Source: Przewalskia tangutica (Eukaryota > Streptophyta > Magnoliopsida > Solanales > Solanaceae). Taken from it: a stretch of DNA of 64,000 nucleotides. Location: NCBI GenBank assembly GCA_029844215.1, contig CM056738.1:49178388-49242387 (forward strand), given 5' to 3'. A program made the position numbers and the translations under genes. Under the pieces are notes generated by a model. It was not told where the DNA came from. It saw nothing but the letters and a program-made list of their open reading frames with translations, and made no database searches. Shown here one piece after another: positions 47,119 through 59,225 of this stretch (position 1 is its first letter; every line of letters starts with the position of its first letter).

Positions 47119-47997
47119 TAACTCTAAGTACTTTCATTTTATGCCAAAGTCCGAGTTTTAACCCTAAAGTACTACGTACGTTAAATTCCTTTTAAGAGAT
47201 CCATTCCTTTTATGAAAATCACCCGATACCCGTAGTATAAAATAGAGTGACTTACATCTTTTAAGCAAACCAAAACAACTTCTCTTTCTAAAGACAAGTT
47301 CTACATTAAAACCAATGATAAAAACCCTTCTTTTGTTTTCATAGAGTCGTTATAACCAACTTCCCATAAAACTGTTATAACACTTTAAGTTTTAAACCAT
47401 TTTAAGACAACACAATGCCTTTCTTTTCCCTAAAGTTCCAGCTTTGCCTAATTTCAATTACTCAAGTCTCTTTTTAGAAAAGTTTCATAGTTCAATGTCT
47501 TAATCTCTTTTAAAACAATTGAGTAACATATGCCATAAAGTAGTAGGTTATTCTTTTCATAAATCTTATTAAGCGACCATGATCTAGAAATGTAATATCA
47601 TTTTGTCTCATCTTAGCTTCTATGCAGATGAGGTTTCTACTGGTTTTAATAATACTTCATTATTCAATACATTTTCCTTTATTAACGCCGCAGTGGTTTG
47701 TCGATACACATTCGATTTCAAATCAAGAAACATTATTCCTTTTAAAACCACGTACTCATTACTCACGAATGAGGTTTCACACAAAACTCATATTAATTCA
47801 TTTAAGTTAAGTCTTTTATCTTATAAGATCAAGTCTCTTAACTTCTAAAATCAGTAAACCATTTTCTTTACCTCTCTTAAGACGTTATACCTAACTCCCC
47901 ATAAAGCTAGTATAACTCTTTTTAAAACCTTTAAAACCAAGTGTTACTCTTCTTTCAAAAATGGTTTCTTAACTCTTGTGACATACTTCAAGTTTCT

Positions 47998-48190
47998 TAT
48001 TATTCAGGCTTAAGTCAAAAGACATTGCCGTACAACTACGTTCAATTAGCACACGACGCTCACCGTACTATATATTATTCAGCTTAAGTCAAAAGACATT
48101 GCCGCATAACCACGCTCAATTAGCACACGACGCCTACCGTACTATATATTATTCAGGCTTAAGTCAAAAGACATTGCCGTACTATATATA
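47998..48190 (-). repeat. Three-unit repeat with AAGTCAAAAGACATTGCCG
   Basis: Units of about 65-80 bp, each with TTATTCAGGCTTAAGTC and CCGTACTATATA. Matched by 57178-57375 and, as two units, by 7180-7265 and 23800-23890 of the A-type LTRs. Confidence 0.85.
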
Positions 48191-48261
48191 TCTTCCTTTA
48201 AAATATCATGCTCAAGAGTATAGGAAGAATCACATATCTCGCGACGATTATCGACTATAAG

Positions 48262-51200
48262 TGTCAAGACCCGAACCCGGGCCCGTGACTGGTGCCTTAC
48301 CCCGAGCACCCTAGTGATACAACATCAGAGAAAACCAGCGGAATTAAAAACTTAAACATGCAAATAGACATGGATCAAGAGGTATGATAAATAAACAAAG
48401 CAACCAAAACAGCTTGCCTTCGATATACATAAAACCCAACGCTTTAATCCTTTTACAACCCCGCCACAACAAAGGCATGCACTCTAAGATTTTTACAACA
48501 ACTATGACGGACAGGCCCGCCATACCCCGAATGTACAAGAACTCTGCACTCGTGGTAACATACCAAAAGATAAGCCTCCAAGGAACGAGCTTCCCAACAC
48601 GAAATGTGATCCTAAACGCGGATCGATACCGACACTTACTCGCGCAGATGAACGCAGCCCCAAGGAGGTCAAGATAACAGTACCAAGTATGTGAAATCAG
48701 AATATCAGAATGAAATCATAACGATCTATATAAAGCGGAGACATGCATGATAACCAAACTACAAGACACAACATATAAGCGGATATCAAGTCGTGACTCA
48801 CGCCTCCAATTCACCACTCGTGCGTGGAATTCTTCCTCACCGGCGGTCATGATATAACAACACCAAGGAGTATACATGAACGCCAGTCCCACCTGCCATA
48901 AAACCGTGACGGCAAGTATAACTACCGATCCGACCGTATCAATAATATTGTACAACCATATCACGGCCGACACGTGGCGGTGCAATAGCCTCCACTACCC
49001 ACCGCGCCACGAGTCGACGGCCAAGTGAATCGCCACGCACCCGATCACATCCGTAAGTCACGGCTCCATCCAAACACCGACTCGAAGTCGCCGTGGCGGT
49101 GCAATAACCTATACCAGATCCACTCGCCACGAAATGACGGGGCAAGTAAACAAAGCACGCACCCGATCACAACCGTAAGTCACGATACGCCAGTAAATAA
49201 CCAGAATGGCCACATGTCCACATCATCTGTAGACATGCCCATGTAACAATAATAATGGAAGCATACCCGTGGAATCTTCCACATCGCCAAGACATCCAAG
49301 TAAGTCTCAATAAGTCAACCGCCTCCATCGAGAGACGCGGAATATAGAAACACAATTCTTGCACAACAAAGGCTATCACAACAAGCATAGGCAAGTTACA
49401 CAACAACAAGCATAGGTAAGTTACACAACAACAAGCATAGGCAAGTTATACAACAACAAGCATAGGCAAGTTATACACAACTCAAAGTACCTTCATTTTA
49501 TATCAAAGTCCGGTTTTAACCTAAAGTACTACGACGTTAACTTCCTTTTAAAGAGATCCATTCCTTTTATAAAGGTCACCCGATACGTAGTATAAAAATA
49601 GAGTGACTCACATTTTTAGGTAAACCAAAACACTTTCCTTTTCAACAACATTCTTTCCCTAAAGTTCCAAAGTTTGCTAATTTCAATTACTCAGTCTCTT
49701 TATTTGGAAAGTTTCATAGTTCATAGCCTTAATCATTTAAGAATATAATTCTCTTTAAACAACTGAGAAACATATGCCTTATATGAGTGTAGGTTATTCT
49801 TGTTCATAATCAATCTTATTAAGCGGCCATGATCTAGAAAATGTAATATCATTTTGTCTCATCTTAGCTTCTACGGATGGAGGTTTCTACCGGTTTTAAT
49901 TTAATACAATTCGTTAGTCAAGACATTTTCCTTTATTAATGCCGCAGGTGGTTTGTCGATACACATTCTCGATTTCAAATCAAGAAACATTCTTAAGCCG
50001 TTATACCTAACTTCCCATAAAGCTAGTATAACTCTTAAGTTTTCAAAAACCAAGTATTACTCTTTTAAAACCCAATTAACTTACTCTTTTCAAAACAAGT
50101 AACCTATACTTAAATCAAGTTACTTCTCCTTTTCCGAAAATAAGTCGTTATAAGTCAAGTCTCTTATCTTTCAAGATTAAGTCTCTTAACTTTCAAAATC
50201 AAACCTTTCTTTTATTTTCATAAGGTCGTTATAACTAACTTCCCATAAAACCATCATAACACCTTATGTTTAAAACAAACAAAACTCATTTCACACACGT
50301 ACGTCTACCGTACTATATAGTTCACAACAATCATGCTCAAGAGTATAGGAAGAATCACATACCTCGCGACGATTATCGACTAATAGCAAAACGCTCCAAG
50401 TACCTCAAACCGTCGGCTACTCCTTAAGCCACGTAGATCACGCCACATGTAGTACTTCAACCTATAAGGCCACAAGGCGCTTATTAATCTTCTAAACACA
50501 CGGTTCCCATACTCTACGTAAAATTCGAAGACTCTCCCCGCAAACCGCAGAAATCTCCTCCTCTATCGAGGCCGCTACCAAGCCAACCAGTGGGGTTATA
50601 CGCCTAATCCGGACGTGTACAATTCTACTTCACAAGAAACTACACAAGTCTATCAGAATACACCCTATGTAATTACGATTCGATTCTTTTCTTTAAATTC
50701 AGGCTTAAGTCAAAAGACATTGCCACAATACTAAGTTCAGTTCTATATATAGTATACTCCAACTATATATTACAACGACGTGTAATTTCCAATTACCAAA
50801 GGGGGACAAGATTATTTACCTCGATAAGCCCAAAATTATCCGAGATAAAAGTCGATCCTGAGCAAGGTTTAGATCCTACTCCGTGCACTCCAATCCGCTC
50901 CAAACAACCCTTAGAAGTTCTAACCAACTTCTACTTACATACTTCAACTAACTATGAAGATTTCCTTAGGGTTTCGGTTTGAGACTAAAAGGACAAAAGG
51001 TAGTATTTCCTGCTCTACGATAGAGGTAACTTTGGAATACTACAAGGTATAAGGCCAAGGTATTTTGGGCATTATAACAACACTTGAGAGTATTTCACAA
51101 CCAAGGGGGTATCTCACGAGAACAACTCGAGGAAGGGGGTGTTCTCGCTAAGGCTACACAGGGGTAGGGGTTTCGCCAAGGGCCTTTACTAGGAGTGGGC

Positions 51201-51710
51201 TCTTGGACGAGAGTAAACAAGAGGGAGGAGAGGGTTTCAAGACTTATACAAAGTGAGGAGTGGATGAAGAAGTCTTCACTTCAAGGGTATTTATAGCGAA
51301 GCAAGGCCAACCAATGGCCAAGATCAAGCCATGTGCAAGGCAAGTGTAAGGCCATGATCAAGCCAAGTGCACCCTAACCCTACTCCACAAAACACTCCAC
51401 AAAACAAGCCACAAAACAAGGCACAAATCAAGGCCATAAAGTAGCCCATTTCGCCCGAGGTTGCCGCCCTAGCTTCAATGTGAGGTGACACATGTCACCC
51501 TCCCGTTGGTCCAAAATGTTTCGCCTCTGAAAAATCCGCAAAAATTAAAAAGGACATAGCCGAATTTTCCTACGAAAGTCGTGGAAACGCTTTCATTTAA
51601 AAACGACTCTAACCGGGTGTTGTGCACAAAATTCGAACCTTGCCTAACTTTAAGGCTCAAATTTCTACGTACGTCCTTACGTACATACTCTGGAAATACG
51701 GGGTATAACA
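48262..51710 (-). mobile_element. Solo LTR nested in 3' LTR of E, TSD ATAAG
   Basis: 3449 bp from TGTCAAGACCCG to GGGGTATAACA. ATAAG is on both sides (48257-48261 and 51711-51715). It is related to the B/C/E LTRs, with the 25-bp array, conserved box (49826-49900), quasi-palindromes (50000-50032 and 50228-50260) and TATTTATA at 51288-51295. No internal sequence. Confidence 0.94.
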
Positions 51711-52896
51711 ATAAGCAAAACGCTCCACGGCTATAACCCGGTTAGGCTTGTCCACCTTCTAAGTAGCACATGCTACTTGCAAAACATTCAACCAATAAAG
51801 GTTATCACCATCAGAATACACCCTAAGTAAGTACGCTTTAACTTCTACTTATATTCTTCTCGCAGTTGATTTCATTCAACTTTTCTCAGTAATATCCTTC
51901 TATTACAGTTCAAATCTCTTCTATGAATCTTATATTCATTTCTATACTACTACAGTATGTAATTTCCAATTACAATAGAAGGACAGTAGTATTTACCTCG
52001 ATGAGCCCATAAATTATCCAAGTATAATGTCGCTCCTGAGCAACATTAAGCTCCTACTCCGAGTGCTCCAACCCGCTCCAAACAACCCTTAGAAGTTCTA
52101 CGCAACTTCTACTTAACACTTCAACCGACTATGAAGGTTTTCCTTAGGGTTTCGTTTAGTGGCTAAAGAAAGTATATAGTATTTTCTGGGCTTTTGTATA
52201 AGTGTAACCTTGGGAATACTACAAGGTATTTGGGCCAAGGTATTTGGGCATTATAACAATACTTGGAGAAGTATTTCTTTACCACAAAGGGGGGTATTTA
52301 TACGAAACAACTAGGCTAGGGGGGGTAGGTTCCGCCCACGGGGCCTTTCTACGGGGGAGGGGTGTTTCGGCTAGGCTACCACAAAGGGGGGAGGGGGTGT
52401 GGCGGACGAGCCCAAGAGGGAGAGGGAGGGTTTTTGCCTTAGAAGTTTTCAAGTGAGGATGAAGAAAGTCTTCAACTTATGAGAGTATTTATAGGCTAAC
52501 CAAAGGCCAACCAATGGCCAAGATGAAGACAAGTGTGGTGCAAGTGTAGGGCTAGATTTTAACCATGTGGACCTTATCCATCTACCACACAACTTGCACA
52601 AAATATCCTACCAACTAAAGTGCTCTCTTTTTCGTCCCTTAGCCGCCCCACTTCTTCCAATGTGAGGGTGACACATGTCACCCTCCCGTTGGTCCAAAAT
52701 GTTTCGTCTCTCGGAAAAATCCGCAAAAATTACAAATGACATAGCCGAATTTTCTTCGCAAGTTTAGTAAAACGCTTCATTTAAAAACGATTCTATTCTA
52801 AGACTTGTGCCCAAATTTCGAACCTAGCCAAACTTTAAGGCTCAAATTATATACGTACGCCCTTACGTACATACTCTGGAAATACGGGGTATAACA
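51711..52896 (-). repeat. 3' LTR of E, second part
   Basis: Continues with GCAAAACGC, as the 5' LTR does at about 57446. The TATA box is at 52486-52493, and it ends GGGGTATAACA. Confidence 0.9.
52486..52493 (-). promoter_or_regulatory. TATA box, 3' LTR of E
   Basis: TATTTATA, repeated at 58209-58216 in the 5' LTR. Confidence 0.65.
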
Positions 52897-52931
52897 TTCT
52901 CCCCTCCTTAGAAACATTCGTCCCGAATGTT
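52897..52931 (-). other. Polypurine tract and palindrome of E
   Basis: TAAGGAGGGGAGAA in element sense. The palindrome AACATTCG...CGAATGTT is at 52913-52931. Confidence 0.85.
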
Positions 52932-53168
52932 CCTTCTCAAGACGGATAACGATGAAGTTCTTCTATCAAGTTGCCAACGCCACGCCTGGCCACGAAATAA
53001 CACACGTTCTCTTCCTTCCTTACTCGTTGTGCCCTTCTCGAACACTTGAACTCTTCTAGTATACGTACCACACTTCAGTCATCGCTTTAGTACCCAAAAC
53101 TTTGGAGTCACCACCTCCGAACTTGGTCATCTACAAGCCTCAACCTCCCTTAAGACCATTCCCGGCCT

Positions 53169-53375
53169 TCACGATCCACTTCTGGTCGAACATATCCACG
53201 AACTCATACGATGGTCATCTAAACTTGGGCCTAGCACCCTCGTGGCCCTACCACCTGGCGGGACCACCCAGAGCTGACCCCACCTCGAAACAGGCCGCAG
53301 GTTGGCCCTAATCATGGCCCCAACCCGACCCACTTAACGCATCACGCTCTTGTTCCCCGATCCGGAACAATCTTA
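53169..53375 (-). pseudogene. Copy of the unrecognised downstream block in E
   Basis: Minus-sense text starts LFRIGEQE, is then interrupted by an indel and stop, and resumes with VVPPGGRATRVLGPSL, SSW and STRSGS before a stop at the same codon as in C. The order relative to gag and polypurine tract is the same as in B and C. Function unknown. Confidence 0.45.
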
Positions 53376-53689
53376 CCTCTACAGGTCATGAAAGCTACCA
53401 CTTCCATTTCACACTACCCAGAGACTTATCACACAATACATTCTAGGCATAAAATGCACTTCGACAAGGATCACTCGCAAAACTGCACTCAAGACTACTT
53501 ACATCTAAGGTCTCAATCGTAATATTCTAAGGTTCATCATTTTCTCACCCCTGTGCTTACCTTTTCACTAACTGTGCTTCTAAATCACATTTTAGCACAA
53601 AGCTATCCGAACATAACACTAAACACATCATATACATACAAAACTCTAGGGGTTAAGAATATACTGAAAGTAAAGTGCTCAAAGGACCG

Positions 53690-54844
53690 CTAAAATCGGG
53701 AATTTCCACCGCGACCTCTACCGTGGCTCCACGGTATGAACATCCCGCTCAAGCTATGGAAGGTGAAGAACCCAGAATCGATCTAGTAGTCCAGGCTATC
53801 CCACCAGCTACCCGGCCTGACAGCTTCCCACAAATGGCCCCGCTGGCCGCAAGTATAACAATCTCCCAAACCAAGACGACATTTCCTATGGGCTTTACCA
53901 CAATAGTCACACCGAGATACGGTGGCCTCATCCGCGAGCACTTACTCCTCAAAATCTGAACCCCGGGACCTCGACTGCCTCGAATATTCCAAACGCTCGA
54001 CGACGGTGGGGACCACTTGGTACAAGCCGAGGCGCATAATCGCTCGGCCGAGGCGGTCCGCCGAAAGTCATCAAAGGACCTCTGCTCGCCTTCTCGCTAG
54101 TCTCGGCCATTCCGCTGATTCCTCCGCCTCACATCCAAGTGCATAAGCTCGCATGCGGCAATGTCCATGCCCTACCAAGAGCTACACCAACAACTCTCGC
54201 TAGGTAATCATCGAGCCTCAGAACATATCGGTGCACCCGATCCTCCATACTAGCTACCAACGCGGGACGTACGCCAATGAGTCAAACTCACATTGTACTC
54301 CCAACCGCACGCCTGCTCGCCGCAACACCAAAAATCTGTTTCGCCCGAGCCCTCCTCATCCGCGAGGCAAGAAATGTGCAAGAAATGCCTCGAGAACTCG
54401 CCCCATAAAGCCGGAAGTGCATTCTCTCCCGACAGCTCCCACGATCAAAACCACGATCGCGGTATCACGCACCGATGCGAACCTAGATCATCGACTCGGT
54501 CTCCGATGCCTTGATCACTCATGATCCGTCAGAATCGCTTGATGAACTCCCGCGATCATCCTCGTGCCTCACCCATAAAACTCGCGGTTTACAACTCGTA
54601 AAATCCCGTAGCCTCGAACTATCTCGATCTAGGTGAACCATCGGTGCATCGAATCGCCGCTGGCCCACTTATCCTCAAGTCCGCCACAACCCTCGCCATT
54701 AATCGCCCACTTTGTAACTCATCTCTCTCGCCTGCATCGCGGACTAGAGGCTCAGTATCGTGGTCTCTGAGAGATCGCCGCCGCTTCTACTCGCAGCCTC
54801 CTCTCACGCTTTGCCTTCGGGCCCGGTTGCCTTACGCGAGGCAT
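53690..54844 (-). pseudogene. gag: gag of element E (frameshifted)
   Basis: The start ATG is at about 54844, reading in from GCCTCGCG. Pieces matching the gag of A are scattered through 54650-54180, and a CYTCGQRGH knuckle is at about 53823-53863 whose last Cys is out of frame. The frame is broken throughout. Downstream comes about 300 bases of non-coding DNA and then the block at 53169-53375. Confidence 0.72.
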
Positions 54845-55015
54845 AATCGTAAAAACGGCACGCTGAGGTCCAACTTATAACACAGCTTCTAAGGCACGAT
54901 CTCGTAATGAGAAGAATGGAAACCAATCCTAAATGTCCTATAGCCTCCGATTATAGATGTGGTGCACAACACATCGATAATCAAGACTCTACTAGACACG
55001 GTCAGACACTTTCCG

Positions 55016-55042
55016 AGGACTAACCTCGCTCGATACCACTTT
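55016..55042 (-). other. Primer-binding site region of E
   Basis: CTCGCTCGATACCACTTT, which is TGGTATCGAGCG in element sense, with the same CAG-to-CG loss as A, B and C. Confidence 0.82.
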
Positions 55043-58000
55043 TGTCACGACTGCCCGGCCCGTGGATCGTGCCTTACCCGGCACCCTAGTGATACAACAT
55101 CGAGAAAACCAAATAAATAAAAACTTAAGCATTTAAATAGACATGGATCAAGATAAAGAAAATAGACCAACCAAAACGGCCTTTCAACATATATATATGT
55201 ATAGAAATTTGAATAGCATAATCCTTACAACCCCGCCCACAATAAAGGCATGCACTTAAGATTTATACAACAACTATGACGGACAGTGCCCCGCCATACC
55301 CCGAATGTACAAGAACCTACTACCATCGTGGTAACATACCAAAGATAAGCCTCCAAGGAACGGAGCTTCCCAAGACGAAAGGTGATCCTAAAAGCGAGGA
55401 TCGACAACCGACGTACTCTACCTGCAGCATGAACGCAGCTTCAAGGAGGTCGCATAACAGTACTAAGTATGTGAAATCAGAAGTACTATAAATGAAATCA
55501 TAGCACTATATAAAGCGGAGACATGTATGATAACCAACTACGCATCTAACATGTAAACAAATATATCAAGTCGGACTCACGCCTCCAAATCATCACTGCG
55601 TGCGTGGAATTCCTTCCTCACCGCCGCATCTATGATATAACAACACCAAGGAGTACACCAACACCAAGTCCTACCGATGCCAAAGCCAGACACGATACCG
55701 TCACTATATCGACTCCGAAGGCGACACGCGGGCAAGTGCAATAACCTATACCCGATCCACTGCGCCACGAAATGACGGGGCAAGTATAAACGCTACGCAC
55801 CCGATCAAAACAGTAAGTCACGATACTTCACCGCTGGTCGACACGTGGTAAGTGCAACAACCTGTACCAGATCCACCTGCGCCACGTAGCTGACGGGGGC
55901 AAGTAAACAGGCTACGCACCCAATCACAACCGTAAGTCACGATACTTCGCCATAACCAAAAATGGTCACATGTCCACAGAATCAATCAACGGTGTAGACA
56001 TGCCCATGTACCAATGCTAATGGAAGCATACCCGTGGAATCTCCCGTCACTGCCGGTATGTCCAAGTAAGTTCTCAATAAGTCAACCGGCCCTCCATCGA
56101 GAGATGCGGTAGAATAGAAACACAATTCTTGCACAACAAAGACTATCTCAATAAGCATAGGAAAGTTACACAACAACAAGCATAGGCAAGTTACACAACA
56201 ACAAGCATAGGCAAGTTACACAACAACAAGCATAGGCAAGTTATACAACAACAAGCATAGGCAAGTTACACAACAACAAGCATAGGCAAGTTATACATAA
56301 CTCTAAATACTTTCATTTTATGCCAAAGTCCGGGTTTTAACCCTAAAGTACTACGTACGTTAAATTCCTTTTAAGAGATCCATTCCTTTTATGAAAATCA
56401 CCCGATACCCGTAGTATAAAATAGAGTGACTTACATCTTTTAAGAAAACCAAAACAACTTCTCTTTCTAAAGCCAAGTTCCCACATTAAAACCAATGATA
56501 AAAACCCTTCTTTTGTTTTCATAGAGTCGTTATAACCAACTTCCCATAAAACTGTTATAACACTTTAAGTTTTAAACCATTTTAAGACAACACAATGCCT
56601 TTCTTTTCCCTAAAGTTCCAGTTTGCCTAATTTCAATTACTCAAGTCTCTTTTTAGAAAAGTTTCATAGTTCAATGTCTCAATATCTTTTTAAAACAATT
56701 GAGTAACATATGCCATAGGCGAGTAGGTTATTCTTTTTCATAAATCTTATTAAGCAGCCATGATCTAGGAAATGTAATATCATTTTGTCACATCTTAGCT
56801 TCTATGCAGATGGAGGTTTCTACTGGTTTTAATAATACTTCATTATTCAATACATTTTCCTTTATTAACGCTGCAGTGGTTTGTCGATACACATTCTGAT
56901 TTCCGAAATCAAGAAACATTATTCCTTTTAAAACCACGACTCACTACTCACGAATGAGGTTTAACACAAATCTCATATTAATTCATTTAAGTTAAGTCTC
57001 TTATCTTATAAGATCAAGTCTCTTAACTTCTAAAATCAGTAAACCATTTTCTTTACCTCTCTTAAGACGTTATACCTAACTCCCCATAAAGCTAGTATAA
57101 CTCTTTTTAAAACCTTTAAAACCAAGTGTTACTCTTCTTTCAAAAATGGTTTCTTAACTCTGTGACATACTTCAAGTTTCTTATTATTCGGAGCTTAAGT
57201 CAAAAGACATTGTCGCATAACCACGCTCAATTAGCACACGACGCCTACCGTACTATATATTATTCAAAGCTTAAGTCAAAAGACATTGCCGCATAACTAC
57301 GCTCAATTAGCACACGACGCTTACCGCACTATATATTATTCGTGCTTAAGTCAAAAGACATTGCCGCATTTCATATATATCTTCCTTTAAAATATCATGC
57401 TCAAGAGTATAGGAAGAATCACATACCGCGACAATTATCGACTATAAGCAAAACGCCCACGCCATAACCCTGGCTAGCCTTGTCCACCTTCTAAGTAGCA
57501 CATGCTACTTGCAAAACATTCAACCAATAAAGGTTATCACCATCAGAATACACCCTAAGTAAGTACGCTTTAACTTCTACTTATATTCTTCTCACAGTGA
57601 TTTCAGCTCAACTTTTCTGTAATATCCTTCTATTACAGTTCAAATCTCTTCTATGAATCTTATATTCATTTCTATACTACTACAGTATGTAATTTCCAAT
57701 TACAATATAAGGACAGTAGTATTTACCTCGATGAGCCCATAAATTATCCAAGTATAATGTCGCTCCTGAGCAACATTAAGCTCCTACTCCGAGTGCTCCA
57801 ACCCGCTCCAAACAACCCTTAGAAGTTCTACGCAACTTCTACTTAACACTTCAACCGACTATGAAGGTTTTCCTTAGGGCTTCGTTTAGTGGCTAAAGAA
57901 AGTATATAGTATTTTCTGGGCTTTTGTATAAGTGTAACCTTGGGAATACTACAAGGTATTTGGGCCAAGGTATTTGGGCATTATAACAATACTTGGAGAA

Positions 58001-58618
58001 GTATTTCTTTACCACAAAGGGGTATTTATACGAAACAACTAGGCTAGTGGGGTAGGTTTCGCCAAGGGCCTTTCAAAGGGAGGGTGTTTCTGGCTAGGCT
58101 ACCACAAAGGGGAGGGGTGTGGCGGACGAGAGCACAAGAGGAGAGAGGGAGGGTTTTTGCCTTAGAAGTTTTCAAGTGAGGATGAAGAAAGTCTTCAACT
58201 TATGGGAGTATTTATAGGCTAACCAAAGGCCAACCAATGGCCAAGATGAAGACAAGTGTGGTGCAAGTGTAGGGCTAGATTTTAACCATGTGGACCTTAT
58301 CCATCTACCACACAACTTGCACAAAATATCCTACCAACTAAAGTGCTCTCTTTTTCGTCCCTTAGCCGCCCCACTTCTTCCAATGTGAGGGTGACACATG
58401 TCACCCTCCCGTTGGTCCAAAATGTTTCGCCTCTGAAAATCCGCAAAAATTATAAATGACATAGCCGGAATTTTCTCTTCGCAAGTTTAGTAAAACGTTT
58501 CGTCGAAAAACGATTCTATTCGGCACTTGTGCCCAAATTTCGAACCTAGCCAAACTTTAAGGCTCAAATTATATACGTACGCCCTTACGTACATACTCTG
58601 GAAATATGGGGTATAACA
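55043..58618 (-). repeat. 5' LTR of element E (3576 bp)
   Basis: Starts TGTCACGACTGCC at the primer site and ends GGGGTATAACA, followed by GGTAC. The 25-bp array (56150-56305) has about six units, against five in the 3' LTR. The conserved box is at 56756-56830, quasi-palindromes at 56529-56561 and 57069-57100, and TATTTATA at 58209-58216. Confidence 0.92.
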
Positions 58619-58761
58619 GGTACGTCTTCCTGTCTATCTTACCTGTGAGCATGAGCACACCGCCCTAGAAATGGGACGTCAGTATGAAAGATTTACTGAA
58701 TATGTAATACATGTAACATATGTAAACAAGAAATGTAATACAAGAGATGAGACTATAATAG
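58619..58761 (-). repeat. Third-family LTR, right part
   Basis: Resumes the LTR broken at 45896 (CTGGGAGGTA joined to GGTACGTCTTCC) and is in turn cut by the Athila-like LTR at 58762. The five bases before that are AATAG. Confidence 0.55.
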
Positions 58762-59045
58762 TGTTAGACATATTTTATATACACTTTTTGAGTCATTTTT
58801 AGTTAGTAATTTACTCATTTCGTTTGTGCTTAGTATAGTATTATGACCGTTTTTCTTTCTTTTGAGTCACAGCGGTCATAAATGGAGAAATGTTAAAAAA
58901 AAGATGAAATGAGCTTATTTGAGATGGAATTGCACAATAAAAGTCCAAGAAATTAAGCCTAAGAAGTCCCGGAAAGTATAGAAGAAATCAGACGAAGTCC
59001 GGACGAGAAAATAACGAAAAATCAGAAAATCCAGAACGGGAAGCC

Positions 59046-59155
59046 ACCGGCACCGCGGTGCCGTAATGCAGGACCGTGGTGCCTAAAATTCAGAGAGGCT
59101 GCAGTACTTTCGGCATCACGGTGCCATTATGCAGGACCGCGGTGCCGAGGCGCAT
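59046..59155 (+). promoter_or_regulatory. GC-rich two-arm module, two copies
   Basis: Copy 1 (59048-59083) reads GGCACCGCGGTGCC, then GTAATGCAGGA, then CCGTGGTGCC. Copy 2 (59113-59148) reads CATCACGGTGCC, ATTATGCAGGA, CCGCGGTGCC. The same arrangement is found in the LTR of D (36242-36385, minus strand). It lies 65-175 bases upstream of the TATA box. Confidence 0.65.
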
Positions 59156-59218
59156 TTTTACAGATCCGAGGCAAATTGGCCGGGGGCAGAAGGGTCCAGG
59201 GCACACGATTTTTTGCAG

Positions 59219-59225
59219 TATATAA
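59219..59225 (+). promoter_or_regulatory. TATA box, Athila/Tat-like LTR
   Basis: TATATAA, followed by TCCCTAAAATCC, in mid-LTR as expected for a retrotransposon promoter. Confidence 0.65.

Larger units (their letters stand above)
45897..48261 (-). repeat. 3' LTR of E, first part
   Basis: Aligned with 55043-57445 of the 5' LTR. It has a 25-bp array (46998-47118), quasi-palindromes (47349-47381 and 47884-47915), the conserved box (47577-47650) and a three-unit repeat with CAAAAGACATTGCCG (47998-48190). It is interrupted at ATAAG by the solo LTR. Confidence 0.88.
45897..58618 (-). mobile_element. Element E: gag-only LTR retrotransposon with nested solo LTR
   Basis: Minus-strand element with 3' LTR about 45897-48261 plus 51711-52896, internal DNA 52897-55042 (2.15 kb) and 5' LTR 55043-58618. 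The right flank is GGTAC. The left edge is blurred (GGTATCACACGAC), consistent with GGTA from the same duplication. It has gag, the unrecognised downstream block, polypurine tract and primer site. No pol. Confidence 0.88.
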
